64,000 nucleotides of DNA from Variovorax sp. HW608 (GCF_900090195.1 NZ_LT607803.1:2356001-2420000), one strand, 5' to 3'; counted from the stretch's first letter, positions 43,316 through 51,981 are shown. The notes: generated by a model not told the origin, from the letters alone. Numbers and translations are program-made.

Positions 43316-44086
43316 TCAGATCGCGTCGCCCTCCGCGGCGGATCGCTGCGAGCGCAGGTCCATCAGCAGGGGCGGCGCCGCCAGCGCCATCAACAACGCG
43401 GCAATCGGCACGGTTGCCGAGAAACCGACCGCCTTGAACGCGACGGCACCGACGAGTCCGCCGCCGAAGAACAGGGCCAGGATCGTCGCGTGTATCGCCA
43501 GCTTGTCCCGGTCGGCCCGCACGAAGTGCTCGGGCCTGGCCCGTTCCAGGCGATTCCAGTAGAAGAGCCGCCCCAGCTCGATGCCCAGATCGGTGACGAT
43601 GCCGGTCATGTGGGTGGTGCGGATCTCGGCCTTGGATATCTTGGTGACGATGGCGTTCTGCAAGCCCATGATGAAGCACAACAGCAGCACCGTGGACGGC
43701 ACGAACAACTCGACGAAGCGCTCGAGATTGGCGCCGAGGAGCCCGAAGACCAGCAGCAGCCCGGCCTCGATCATCAGGCTGAGCGCGTATTCCCCGTGCA
43801 GATTCCGCCGACGTGCCCAGTTGACCAGGAAGGAAGTGGTGGCCGCCCCGACGCCGAAGGCCAGCAAGGACGCTCCACCCGCTGCGGCCAACGCCACCTG
43901 CCCGAGCACCAGATCATCGGCGATCGCCGAGACGATGCCGCTCATGTGCGAGGTGTAGCGCTGAACGGCCAGGAAACCGCCAGCGTTCACCGCGCCGGCC
44001 ACAAAGGCCAGCAGACCGCCGAGTTGCCGGTTGGCGTGGCGGGTTCGATCCTTGGCCATGAGGCCACGCAAAGCCTGGGGGAGCAT
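43316..44086 (-). CDS. YoaK/DUF1275 membrane protein
   Basis: 256 residues from ATG 44086; starts at 44182 or 44059 are also possible. Six hydrophobic helices are visible (LLAFVAGAVNAGGFLAVQRY; LVLGQVALAAAGGASLLAFG; LIEAGLLLVFGLLGANLERF; STVLLLCFIMGLQNAIVTKI; LAIHATILALFFGGGLVGAV). VNAGGFLAVQRYTSHMSG and EIRTTHMTGIVTDLG are the DUF1275 motifs. Function is not established; roles in efflux or polyamine/YoaK-type physiology are only suggested. Confidence 0.88.
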   Translation of the reverse strand: MLPQALRGLMAKDRTRHANRQLGGLLAFVAGAVNAGGFLAVQRYTSHMSGIVSAIADDLVLGQVALAAAGGASLLAFGVGAATTSFLVNWARRRNLHGEYALSLMIEAGLLLVFGLLGANLERFVELFVPSTVLLLCFIMGLQNAIVTKISKAEIRTTHMTGIVTDLGIELGRLFYWNRLERARPEHFVRADRDKLAIHATILALFFGGGLVGAVAFKAVGFSATVPIAALLMALAAPPLLMDLRSQRSAAEGDAI

Positions 44087-44225
44087 TGCAACGACGGGGC
44101 TCGCCGTACTCTCTTCTGGCGTGCAACGAGACGCCAAGGCGCCGAGTGCCCGGAGAGGCCGGTGCTTGATAGTTGAATCCAATGTGTCTGAAGTGACACG
44201 TAAATTATAATGTCATGATAATTCT

Positions 44226-44441
44226 ATGACCCCCCTGGAGCTGAAGACCGCCCGCCTCACCGTCCTGATCGATCCGGCCAAGAAGAAGGCCTTCGAGACG
44301 CTTTGCGCGCAGCAGGATGTCACGCCGTCGCAGGTAGTGCGACGGTTCATCCGCGACTACCTGGCTCATCACGGCGCGAGCTACACGCCCAGCGGGCCGC
44401 GGAGTTCGTCTCAGCCCAATCGGGATAGCCAAACGCCCTAG
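44226..44441 (+). CDS. Small ribbon-helix-helix protein
   Basis: 71 residues from ATG 44226. TARLTVLIDPAKKKAFETLC and TPSQVVRRFIRDYLAHHGAS form a ribbon-helix-helix (CopG/Arc-type) DNA-binding domain, followed by a flexible tail. No toxin gene is next to it. A TATAAT hexamer at 44206-44211 and AT-rich sequence TAAATTATAATG precede it. It is divergent from the YoaK-like gene, which it might regulate. Confidence 0.75.
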   Translation: MTPLELKTARLTVLIDPAKKKAFETLCAQQDVTPSQVVRRFIRDYLAHHGASYTPSGPRSSSQPNRDSQTP

Positions 44442-44574
44442 GCGGTATCGCAAAGCACCTGCGCAGACGGGTGTCGGCTTTTCTTGCGCCCGCAGAACTG
44501 CGCTGCGGGTGCGGCCAGCTTCCTACGCTGTCACTCCAGTGGATCTAGGTGGAGGAGGGCCGTGCCGCCCCTCA

Positions 44575-44997
44575 TCAGGTCTGCCGCAGAATTTCCATCG
44601 CCTTGTTGGCATCGTCCAATGAGTCCAGTCCCACATAGGCCACGAACTGCTTGCCGATGACGGAGGCCGAGAACCCGCTGAGATTGATGCCGCCATCTGC
44701 CAGCTTCTGCGTCAACGCTGCGGCAACCCCCGGCCGATCGGCGCCCATCAGCCGCACGCAGTGCAGACGCCGGGTGACATTGAAGCCCACCACGGCGGCC
44801 GCCCTGACCTCGGCGTCGCCCTGCAGCGGGGTAACGAACACAACCCCCTTGCCGGGCTCCTCCTGAGCTCTGCGCGCGATGATGAATTGCAGGTCCGCCC
44901 CGGCCTCGTGCAGGACCGTCAGCACCTGGGCCACGCCGCCGGGCTTGTCCGGAACGGATGCAGCCCAGACGTCCACGGATTCGACGAGAAGATCCAT
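44575..44997 (-). CDS. ACT-domain protein
   Basis: 140 residues from ATG 44997 with AAGGAG upstream. Two ACT modules: VWAASVPDKPGGVAQVLTVL with HEAGADLQFIIARR, and LHCVRLMGADRPGVAAALTQ with KLADGGINLSGFSASVIG. Stand-alone ACT pairs bind amino acids and act as regulators. No enzyme gene is adjacent, so the controlled partner is unknown. Confidence 0.88.
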   Translation of the reverse strand: MDLLVESVDVWAASVPDKPGGVAQVLTVLHEAGADLQFIIARRAQEEPGKGVVFVTPLQGDAEVRAAAVVGFNVTRRLHCVRLMGADRPGVAAALTQKLADGGINLSGFSASVIGKQFVAYVGLDSLDDANKAMEILRQT

Positions 44998-45099
44998 GGC
45001 AGATCTCCTTTCGGCAACAAGAATACCCAAATGAAAATATAGATCGCGAGCGGTTCGCGAGCAAACGCGGACAGCCCCCTGCATTGGCCTGCGGGAACG

Positions 45100-45330
45100 C
45101 CGTCAGGTCGAAGGTCAGCGATTCAAGCGATGCCGCTGCTCGCTACGCTGAGACCGTGCGCAGTTCCAACGCCGCTTGGCGAACGTCCGTGGAAGAGAAC
45201 TGTTCGATTGTGGAAGCTACCTATTTCGAGGGGTCCGCTCGACGCAATGCAGTCATGCAATGCCAACTGGACGAGGTCGATTTGCGCAATGCCCGGCTCA
45301 AGAAGCTACTTTCCGAACTGGTGTCAAGTG
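45100..45330 (+). pseudogene. Lysozyme-inhibitor LprI-like (DUF1311) fragment
   Basis: The frame NAAWRTSVEENCSIVEATYF, EGSARRNAVMQCQLDEVDLR and NARLKKLLSEL matches the C-terminal pattern of LprI/DUF1311 domains (AW--YR---C...EGGS...--C---L---R---L). The two Cys are at the right spacing. No start or signal peptide precedes it in frame. Confidence 0.4.
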
Positions 45331-45486
45331 AGGGCAGGAGTCGGCGCCAGGACCAGTCGTTCGCGGCAGCCTCAGAAATTGAGGGCGCCTGTCCCGAAAC
45401 GCGTGCATACAAGCTGGGCGCCAAGGAACAATTCGCGCGACCGGCCCACGATGCGGGTCATCCAACGTACATGACAATCGCTCCGC

Positions 45487-46059
45487 TCAAGGCATACGTC
45501 CGGCCGTGGCGTCCTTGCCATGATCGGAGACTTGCGCATCGAACCACTCGTGGATGGCCGCTACCAATATCGGGTCGGCGGTGCGGTACGCTAGTTGTGC
45601 GCCACCTTTGACGTCTTTGTAGTCGATGGTGATCTGGCCCGGCTTGGCCGCCTTGAGGTCTGCCAGTCCTGGCATCCGGGCGCCATGGACGTGGCTCGGC
45701 CCCGAAAAATCCCCCTCGAGAAACTGGGCCCGGATGTCTTTCAAGTGTTGCCGCACCAAAGCAGTTTGCTTGGCATCCGCTTTGTCGCGCGCCACCACTT
45801 GCTGGACACCGCCCTCAGCGTCCTTGGTGAAAATGTGCAGGGTCTGCGCCAAGCTGAACGGCATCACCTCCGGGCCGCGTTCGGCCACTTCGGATTGGCG
45901 CTGCGCCTTGGCCATCGCGGCCATGTGGGCGGTGTGGTCCATCTGCATGTGCTCCATGCCTGGCATCGGCATGGGCATCGGGGTCTGTGAACTCGCCAGT
46001 TGCGCCTGGGCCATCGACGCGATGGTGAGCGTTGCTGCAAGAGAAATGAATCGGCGCAT
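45487..46059 (-). CDS. Exported protein of unknown function, Met/His-rich N-terminus
   Basis: 190 residues from ATG 46059 with a clear signal peptide (MRRFISLAATLTIASMAQAQ). The mature start is rich in Met and His (MPMPMPGMEHMQMDHTAHMA), which may bind copper. The body VMPFSLAQTLHIFTKDAEGG, VQQVVARDKADAKQTALVRQ, FLEGDFSGPSHVHGARMPGL and LAYRTADPILVAAIHEWFDA matches a family I recall being labelled aspartate carbamoyltransferase in databases. It lacks the features of that enzyme, and the label is probably wrong. Periplasmic. Confidence 0.75.
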   Translation of the reverse strand: MRRFISLAATLTIASMAQAQLASSQTPMPMPMPGMEHMQMDHTAHMAAMAKAQRQSEVAERGPEVMPFSLAQTLHIFTKDAEGGVQQVVARDKADAKQTALVRQHLKDIRAQFLEGDFSGPSHVHGARMPGLADLKAAKPGQITIDYKDVKGGAQLAYRTADPILVAAIHEWFDAQVSDHGKDATAGRMP

Positions 46060-46130
46060 GGTCTTCCCCGAAGTTGACGTCGATCGCATCCTATGGCGCC
46101 ATACGCAGATTTGCATATGACTGAAATCAC

Positions 46131-46765
46131 ATGGCGCATGATCGATCCCTTGAGCCCGCTTCGGCCTCTGCAGCAGAAATGGCCCGAGCCATGCCCAACC
46201 ATCTCTGCGCAATGTCGCGTCAGATCGACTTGAGCGCAGGCGGCATGTTGTTTCGCACTGGCGATAGGGTCAGAAGCACCTTTCTGGTGATCTCGGGAGA
46301 AGTCCGCCTGGTCCGGGTCGGCCGAGGAGGCGCTGAAATCACTCTGCAACGCTCGCGGGGCGGTTTTGTTGCCGAGGCCAGCCAGACTCGAAGCTCTACC
46401 ACTGTGACGCCGTCGCGTCCGAACCGTCGGTGGTCCAGGCCTTTCCGATCGGCGCCTTCAAACGTGCGCTGGCCCAAGACCCCGACTTTTGCCGGCAATG
46501 GCACACCATTCTTGCGCGGGAGGTGCGCAAACTGCGCGCGCAATGCGAACGACTAAGCCTCAAAACCGCCGAGGATCGCATCCTTCACTACATCGAAGCG
46601 GAAGGGGTAGGAGGCGTCGTTCTGCTTGCCCAGACCAAAAAGGCCTGGGCCAACGACCTCGGATTGACCCATGAGGCGCTCTACCGCGCACTTAAGCGCC
46701 TACAGGATGGTGGCATTCCTGAAGATGACAGGCCGGCGCCTGGAACTTGTCGCTTGACGGAGTGA
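46131..46765 (+). pseudogene. Crp/Fnr-family regulator with a frameshift
   Basis: Frame one from ATG 46131 encodes the cyclic-nucleotide-binding barrel (MSRQIDLSAGGMLFRTGDRV; RSTFLVISGEVRLVRVGRGG; ITLQRSRGGFVAEAS). At about 46383 a one-base loss moves coding to frame two (DSKLYHCDAVASEPSVVQAF; KLRAQCERLSLKTAEDRILH; the HTH KAWANDLGLTHEALYRALKR) to a stop at 46765. No iron-sulfur Cys are visible in the N-terminus. As read, the protein would lose its DNA-binding domain. Confidence 0.85.
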
Positions 46766-46807
46766 CCAGTGGCCCGCTCGATGCCTGGTTGCGTGTGCAC
46801 GTAGACA

Positions 46808-46831
46808 TTATTCCAATATTCGTTAGAATAA
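46808..46831. promoter_or_regulatory. Palindromic operator before arsR-rhodanese
   Basis: TTATTC (46808-46813) and GAATAA (46826-46831) are inverted, and an inner TATTCGTTAGAATA (46817-46830) is a 14-bp palindrome with perfect 5-bp arms. It ends 5 bp before the start codon of the ArsR-type gene, a typical autoregulatory position. Confidence 0.65.
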
Positions 46832-46835
46832 AAAC

Positions 46836-47495
46836 ATGAACACGCATGTGATCAAAAACCTGCTGTACGAGCAGGTGGCCCGGATTGGCAAAGCCCTCTC
46901 CAGCCCCAAGCGCCTGGAGTTGATCGAGTTATTGGCCCAAGGCGAAAAGAGCGTCGAGACGTTGGCGACGCAGGCGGAGATCGACATCCGGCTGGCCAGT
47001 GCGCACCTGAGGGCACTGCGGGAAGCGCGCTTGGTCGAAACCCGCCGCGAAGGCACCTTCATCCACTACCGACTCAGCGGGCCAGACGTGGCTCCGCTCT
47101 GGGTGTCCTTGCGTGAAGCGGCCGAGGAGCACCTGGTCGAACTGCGCGTCGCGCTGGAGCAAATGACGGCGCACCCAGAGGCCTTGGTGATGGAGAGCAA
47201 GGCCAGCCTGCTCGCGAAAGCCCGCACAGGGGAGGTCATCATCATCGACGTACGACCGGGCACCGAGTTTCAGGCGGGTCACTTGCCGTTTGCGCGCTCG
47301 TTGCCGCTCACGGAGTTGAAGCAGCGCCTGGCGGATTTACCGACCGATCGCGAAATCGTCGCCTACTGCCGTGGTCCGTTCTGCCTGATGTCAGAGGAGG
47401 CGGTGCGCTTGCTGCGCGCCCGCGGGTTTGCGGCCAAAAAGCTCAGTGACGGCGTCAGTGAATGGGCCGCCAGCGGACTTCACATCGAGCGCTGA
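46836..47495 (+). CDS. ArsR-family regulator fused to rhodanese
   Basis: 219 residues from ATG 46836. Residues 10-95 are an ArsR winged helix (IGKALSSPKRLELIELLAQG; ATQAEIDIRLASAHLRALRE). Residues 125-219 are a rhodanese domain (GEVIIIDVRPGTEFQAGHLP; FARSLPLTELKQRLADLP) with active-site CRGPFC. Such fusions are likely to sense persulfide through the rhodanese Cys and control sulfide-detoxification genes. The ArsR part has no clear metal Cys pair. It heads the DsrE/dioxygenase/MFS operon. Confidence 0.93.
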   Translation: MNTHVIKNLLYEQVARIGKALSSPKRLELIELLAQGEKSVETLATQAEIDIRLASAHLRALREARLVETRREGTFIHYRLSGPDVAPLWVSLREAAEEHLVELRVALEQMTAHPEALVMESKASLLAKARTGEVIIIDVRPGTEFQAGHLPFARSLPLTELKQRLADLPTDREIVAYCRGPFCLMSEEAVRLLRARGFAAKKLSDGVSEWAASGLHIER

Positions 47496-47521
47496 ATGCA
47501 CAGACCTCCCAAGGATCGCCC

Positions 47522-47872
47522 ATGAAGACCCTGCTCATCCTCAACGACGCACCCTACGGATCGGAACGCACCTACAACGGCCTGCGCCTGGCAGGCGCTT
47601 TGGCCAAACGAGAAGGCAACGAGGTTCGGGTCTTTCTGATGGGTGATGCGGTACTGACCGCCCATCGGCACCAGAAGGTTCCGGCCGGCTTCTACAGCAC
47701 CGAAGTCATGTTGGCCGCCGTTTCCCGTCGCAGTGGTCAAGTCGGCGCTTGTGGGTCGTGCCTCGATGCGCGGGGAATTGCCACCGCAGACCTGTCTGAG
47801 GGTTGTCACCGCAGCACGCTCGAAGAACTGGCCGACTGGCCGGGCTGGTCGGAGAAGGTGCTGGTCTTTTGA
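47522..47872 (+). CDS. DsrE-family sulfur-relay protein
   Basis: 116 residues from ATG 47522. MKTLLILNDAPYGSERTYNG, LRLAGALAKREGNEVRVFLM and GDAV follow the DsrE/TusD fold. A Cys pair region GQVGACGSCLDARGI probably contains the persulfide-carrying Cys. Located 26 bp after the ArsR-rhodanese gene. It likely shuttles sulfane sulfur between the rhodanese and the dioxygenase. Confidence 0.9.
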   Translation: MKTLLILNDAPYGSERTYNGLRLAGALAKREGNEVRVFLMGDAVLTAHRHQKVPAGFYSTEVMLAAVSRRSGQVGACGSCLDARGIATADLSEGCHRSTLEELADWPGWSEKVLVF

Positions 47873-47893
47873 AGCGGCGAACCGGAGAAAACC

Positions 47894-48631
47894 ATGTTTT
47901 TTAAGCAACTGGCCACCAAGGAATCCTCCCTGTCGTACTTCTTCGGCTGTGGCGGCCTGGGCAAGGCCGTCGCGGTCGATGTCGTCGCCGGCGACGAGGA
48001 CTGGTTCGTCCACGCCGCCAAGGAAGCGCAAGTCGAAATCACGCATGTCATCGACACCCATGTGCATGCAGACCATTACTCGGGTGGCCGGCAATTGGCC
48101 GCAAGGGTGAGAGCGGCGTACGGTCTACACGAGTCCAACCAGGGGCGGGTCCACTACGATTTCCTGCCACTGAAGGATGGGCAATTGCTGGACGTCGGCA
48201 ACGTCAAGATCCGGGTCCTGCACACGCCGGGACACACACCGGATAGCCTTTGCCTGCTGGTCACCGATAAGCGCCGGGCCGAGCAGCCTTGGTTCGTCGT
48301 GACGGGAGACACCCTATTTGTCGGCGCCGTCGGTCGCCCCGATCTCGCGGGAAAGGAACGTGAGATGGCGGGCGTGCTGTACGACAGCCTGCACACCAAG
48401 CTGCTGTCGCTGCCCGACGAAGTGGAGATTTATCCCGGCCATCAGGCGGGGAGCGTCTGCGGCGCTGGCCTCTCGGGCAAACCGGCCTCTACCCTCGGTT
48501 TTGAAAAGCGCTGGAACACGGCGTTGTCCCTTGAGCGCGCCGCCTTCATCGAGACGGTAACGCAAACCATTCCGCCGCGTCCGGCTGACATGGAAGCCAT
48601 GGTGCGTTTCAACCTGGGATTGGAGCGCTGA
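47894..48631 (+). CDS. ETHE1-like persulfide dioxygenase (MBL fold)
   Basis: 245 residues from ATG 47894. The MBL iron motif is DTHVHADHYSGG, with GHTPDSLCLLV, TGDTLFVGAVGRPDLAG and YPGHQAGSVCGAG completing the mononuclear iron site of the ETHE1/Blh family. These enzymes oxidise glutathione persulfide to sulfite with O2. GRPDLAG is the family's substrate-side signature. It lies 21 bp downstream of the DsrE gene and 3 bp before the MFS gene. Confidence 0.9.
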   Translation: MFFKQLATKESSLSYFFGCGGLGKAVAVDVVAGDEDWFVHAAKEAQVEITHVIDTHVHADHYSGGRQLAARVRAAYGLHESNQGRVHYDFLPLKDGQLLDVGNVKIRVLHTPGHTPDSLCLLVTDKRRAEQPWFVVTGDTLFVGAVGRPDLAGKEREMAGVLYDSLHTKLLSLPDEVEIYPGHQAGSVCGAGLSGKPASTLGFEKRWNTALSLERAAFIETVTQTIPPRPADMEAMVRFNLGLER

Positions 48632-48634
48632 CGC

Positions 48635-49894
48635 ATGCAAACAGCGGCCATTCGCCTCGGTCTACGCGAGAACCTCAGTCAATTCTCGTTGCTGCTACTG
48701 GTCAATGCCTTTGTCGGCGCCATGGTAGGGCTGGAGCGCAGCATCCTGCCGGCCGTTGCCGAGCGCGAGTTTGACATTGCCGCCAGGTCGGCGATCTTGT
48801 CTTTCATCGTCGTCTTTGGCATTAGCAAGGCGCTGACCAACTACTTTGCTGGCCGCCTCTCGGATCGCTGGGGCCGCAAGCATGTCTTGGTCGCCGGCTG
48901 GCTGGTGGCCTTGCCGGTGCCCTGGATCCTCATGTGGGCGCCAACCTGGAACTGGATCGTTGCCGCCAATGTGTTGCTCGGAGTGAGCCAAGGTCTCACC
49001 TGGTCCACGACGGTCATCATGAAGATCGACTTGGTGGGTCCCAAGCAGCGTGGGCTGGCGATGGGTCTCAATGAATTCTCGGGCTATTTCGCAGTCGCGG
49101 GCAGCGCGTTGGCGACAGGCTGGATGGCGGCCCAATACGGTCTGCGCCCGCAGCCGTTCTACCTGGGGGTGGTCTACACGACGCTCGGCTTGCTACTGTC
49201 CGCGCTGGTGGTGCGAGAAACGCGCCACCATGTCGCTCACGAAATGCGCGCCCACCACGCCGGCGAACCGGCGCCGCCCCTCAGTCAGGCGGAGGTCTTT
49301 CGGCGCGCCTCGCTCATCGACCGCAACTTGTCCAGTGTCAGCCAGGCCGGCCTGGTGAACAACCTCAACGATGGCCTGGCCTGGGGGTTGTTTCCTCTGG
49401 TGTTTGCTGCGGCCGGCATGACCCTGACACAGATCGGCATGCTCGCCGCCATCTACCCAGCGGTCTGGGGCATCGCGCAGATTGGCACTGGGGCGCTGTC
49501 CGACTGGGTCGGCCGCAAGCAGTTGATCGTCTGGGGGATGTGGGTGCAAGCCGCTGGCATTGCCGTGACCGCCATGACCTCAACATTTGCGGGCTTCGCC
49601 TGGGGCGGCGTACTTCTCGGCGTCGGCACCGCAATGGTCTACCCGACCCTGCTGGCGGCCATCGGTGACGTTGCCTATCCCGCATGGCGCGCTTCCGCCG
49701 TCGGTGTGTACCGCCTCTGGCGCGATTTGGGCTATGCCGTCGGTGCCCTCTTGGCAGGTATCACGGCCGATGTGCTGGGAGGACTCGCCGCCGCCGTCTG
49801 GCTGATTGCCGGCATCACGTTTTTGTCGGGGGTGGTCGCGGCGGTGCGGATGAGCGAAACACTGGCCAGCAAGAAGCCTGCGCCGGTGGGCTGA
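48635..49894 (+). CDS. MFS transporter of the persulfide operon
   Basis: 419 residues from ATG 48635. Twelve hydrophobic helices with the MFS loop motif GRLSDRWGRKHVLVAGWLVA and a second GALSDWVGRKQLIVWGMWVQ in the other half. It belongs to operons with sulfur genes, so it may move a sulfur oxyanion such as sulfite or thiosulfate; direction and substrate are not determinable. It follows the dioxygenase by 3 bp. Confidence 0.9.
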   Translation: MQTAAIRLGLRENLSQFSLLLLVNAFVGAMVGLERSILPAVAEREFDIAARSAILSFIVVFGISKALTNYFAGRLSDRWGRKHVLVAGWLVALPVPWILMWAPTWNWIVAANVLLGVSQGLTWSTTVIMKIDLVGPKQRGLAMGLNEFSGYFAVAGSALATGWMAAQYGLRPQPFYLGVVYTTLGLLLSALVVRETRHHVAHEMRAHHAGEPAPPLSQAEVFRRASLIDRNLSSVSQAGLVNNLNDGLAWGLFPLVFAAAGMTLTQIGMLAAIYPAVWGIAQIGTGALSDWVGRKQLIVWGMWVQAAGIAVTAMTSTFAGFAWGGVLLGVGTAMVYPTLLAAIGDVAYPAWRASAVGVYRLWRDLGYAVGALLAGITADVLGGLAAAVWLIAGITFLSGVVAAVRMSETLASKKPAPVG

Positions 49895-49974
49895 GCTGCT
49901 GTGTGGTCGCTGGTTGGGTCAGGGCCTCAAGTCACGGCTATTGGCTCATTTGCCGCATTGAAGAGGAAAAGCAC

Positions 49975-50229
49975 ATGATGTGGAACTGGAACGGATATGG
50001 CGGATTGGGCTTCGGTGTCCTGCTCATGGTCGTGTTCTGGGCGTTGGTCGTGCTCGGCGTCATGACATTGTTCCGTTGGTTGACGGGGGATTCGCCGTTC
50101 GATCGAAGGCAGAGTTGGGGACCACCACGGCGCGACAAAACAGCGATCGAGATTCTGCAAGAGCGCTATGCACGCGGTGAGATCGGTCGCGAGGAATTCG
50201 AGCAGAAGCGCCGGGATCTGGGGGCCTGA
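49975..50229 (+). CDS. SHOCT-domain small membrane protein
   Basis: 84 residues from ATG 49975 with GAGGAAAA upstream; the next Met at 49978 is equally possible. One transmembrane helix (FGVLLMVVFWALVVLGVMTL) is followed by a SHOCT motif (IEILQERYARGEIGREEFEQ KRRDL). SHOCT tails are short oligomerisation modules. It is 80 bp behind the MFS gene and is perhaps the last gene of that operon. Confidence 0.85.
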   Translation: MMWNWNGYGGLGFGVLLMVVFWALVVLGVMTLFRWLTGDSPFDRRQSWGPPRRDKTAIEILQERYARGEIGREEFEQKRRDLGA

Positions 50230-50414
50230 TCCCCAGTCGCCATCCGGGCCGCCGATTGCCGAGATGGCCCAGTTGCCACAATCCGCTGAGCGTCCAAAGG
50301 ACGAAACCGCTCTCGCGGTAGGCGCTTCGCGCCAAGTCCAAGAGGTTCATTTCCTGAGTTGTTGCCACTGTTGACGGGGAGGCAATTCCGCCTCGTCTCG
50401 ACGGAGCATCAACC

Positions 50415-50471
50415 GTGGACACGATCACTTCGGCCATCACCCCGTTGCGCCAACGCATGCTCGAGGACATG
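50415..50471 (+). pseudogene. Integron-type/phage integrase N-terminal scrap
   Basis: MDTITSAITPLRQRMLEDM matches the first residues of SAM-like N-terminal integrases that act on attC or IS sites (TPLRQRMIEDM pattern). Similarity stops at 50471, where a different fragment begins. Confidence 0.55.
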
Positions 50472-50489
50472 CCGATCGTGCATCGCTAC

Positions 50490-50740
50490 CCGACCCGGCA
50501 CACACCGCCTTCGGCCTCCCCAACGTACGCCCAGGCATCTACGTATTCGCCGCAGCCCGGACCACGCAACCCGCGTACTCGCAAGTCCCGTCCGCGGCCC
50601 CGCAGTCTGCGCCGGTGGCGCAATACAACCCCGTTGAAATCGGCCTCGGCGCAGTGGTCGGAGGTCTGCTGGGCAACCAGGTCGGCAATGGCAATGGCAA
50701 GACCCTAGCAACCATCGCCGGGGCCCTCCCTCCGAGGCGC
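50490..50740 (+). pseudogene. Glycine-zipper 2TM protein fragment
   Basis: The frame contains TQPAYSQVPSAAPQSAPVAQ followed by YNPVEIGLGAVVGGLLGNQV and GNGNGKTLATIAGA, a glycine-zipper 2TM lipoprotein core. Signal peptide and C-terminal half are lost. The remaining 50741-50805 is unassigned. Confidence 0.6.
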
Positions 50741-50805
50741 CATAGGTCAGGCACCAGTGCGCAGTCGATTTTCGGAGGTGCCTGGGCCTTCGCGAGGCGC
50801 GCCCA

Positions 50806-51066
50806 CTAGACCTTGAACTCCTTGTCCAGGACGAATACCTTGACGGTCTCTCTCTGGACGCCATCAAAGGCCATGGCTTCCGCCGTCGCGGGGGACTCCA
50901 TGCCCTTCATGAACGCGTCCAAGTCATCGGGCTCAAAGCACACCGCGACTTGATTGTCCGCGTTGGCCGCCAAGCCGATTTGCTTGGTGACGATCTGGCT
51001 CCGGAAGAGCGCGCCGTGGGTCCGAAAGCCCTTCTCCCACTTAACGGTGCAGGTGCTACACGGCAC
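50806..51066 (-). CDS. Small protein, DUF3764-like
   Basis: 86 residues from GTG 51066 (PCSTCTVKWEKGFRTHGALF), 15 bp after the stop of the CDP-archaeol-synthase-like gene. The fold resembles small ferredoxin-like barrels of DUF3764 type (IGLAANADNQVAVCFEPDDL; DAFMKGMESPATAEAMAFDG). The family is uncertain and the function unknown. It begins with a CSTC pair that could bind a metal. Confidence 0.5.
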   Translation of the reverse strand: MPCSTCTVKWEKGFRTHGALFRSQIVTKQIGLAANADNQVAVCFEPDDLDAFMKGMESPATAEAMAFDGVQRETVKVFVLDKEFKV

Positions 51067-51081
51067 CGTGACCGGCTGCGA

Positions 51082-51573
51082 TCAGTAGGGACGGTCGCGC
51101 AAGCCCAGGCGGTGGAATAGCCAAGCCACCGGCGTTTCCATCAGCAGAAAAGCCAAGGTCACGCCGCCAATCACCGGCCAGGGGATGGCCAGCGCGTGCT
51201 GCATCACCAGCAGCGGCAGCAATGATTCGGGAACCTGGTCGATGCCGAAGGCCTGTCCGCTCGGCGCGACGTCCAGACGGCGCTTGACAAAGCTGGAGAG
51301 TACGTCTCCGATCATTGCCAAGAAGCCGAATAGCGCGCCCACGTCGGGCGGGAAACCAAGAACCGGAGCAACGACCGCCGCCGCCGTCACGGCGGCGGCG
51401 AGCCCACGCCACGTCTTGGAGGGGCCGAGCCACGGCCGGCCGTCGAAGAAAGGATGGCCGAAGTCGATCGGGGTGCACCAGTACTCGCCCAGCATGCTCT
51501 TGAACAGGATCGGTGCGCCGTTGGCCGCGGTGAGCAGCAACAGCAGTCGCACTCCCAACCAGAACACGTCCAT
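51082..51573 (-). CDS. CDP-archaeol synthase-like membrane protein
   Basis: 163 residues from ATG 51573. Four helices with the CarS/CdsA-type signatures: NGAPILFKSMLGEYWCTPID, LGPSKTWRGLAAAVTAA, GFLAMIGDVLSSFVKRRLDV and APSGQAFGIDQVPESLLPLL. SKTWRG and the D--SFxKRR loop are the CTP/Mg contacts of CDP-archaeol synthases and cytidylyltransferases. In a bacterium the natural lipid substrate is unclear, since archaeol is not expected. It sits 39 bp behind the hibernation-factor gene. Confidence 0.82.
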   Translation of the reverse strand: MDVFWLGVRLLLLLTAANGAPILFKSMLGEYWCTPIDFGHPFFDGRPWLGPSKTWRGLAAAVTAAAVVAPVLGFPPDVGALFGFLAMIGDVLSSFVKRRLDVAPSGQAFGIDQVPESLLPLLVMQHALAIPWPVIGGVTLAFLLMETPVAWLFHRLGLRDRPY

Positions 51574-51612
51574 GTCCGCCTCAGCCGATTTTGTGGCAAT
51601 CAGGCCCGGATT

Positions 51613-51981
51613 TCACTCGCCGCCTGTGTCGTCGCCCTCGCGGTGCGTGACCGCGGCGTGATGCTTGACCTCGCCGCGGCGGATCTGCTGGCTGTCTTCC
51701 AGCCTTCGCCTGATCGCGTCGAAGGCATCTCGCAGCGCGATATGGGCATCGTGCTCGTGCGCGTGCGAGACGATGAGCTCCCGGCCCGGCAGTGTCACGG
51801 CCACCCGGGCGGAGAAGAAACCGCCCGGTTGCCCATGCTGCGATTCCTTGGATATGGTCACGTGGCAGGCCGTCAGGTCCGCGAAATACCGCTTGAGATG
51901 CTCGACGCGGGATCGGGCGAGATCTTCGACTGCGTCCGAGCGCGCGATGCCGTCGAACTGAATGGCGAAAGGCAGGTTCAT
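51613..51981 (-). CDS. Ribosome hibernation factor HPF/RaiA-like
   Basis: 122 residues from ATG 51981 (MNLPFAIQFDGIARSDAVED); ATG 52020 is a possible longer start. HLKRYFADLTACHVTISKES, FFSARVAVTLPGRELIVSHA and HEHDAHIALRDAFDAIRRRL are the sigma54-modulation/HPF domain. HPF proteins block 30S sites and store ribosomes in resting cells. It lacks the long dimerisation tail, so it is the short type. Located 91 bp after the Ala-rich exported protein gene. Confidence 0.92.
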   Translation of the reverse strand: MNLPFAIQFDGIARSDAVEDLARSRVEHLKRYFADLTACHVTISKESQHGQPGGFFSARVAVTLPGRELIVSHAHEHDAHIALRDAFDAIRRRLEDSQQIRRGEVKHHAAVTHREGDDTGGE

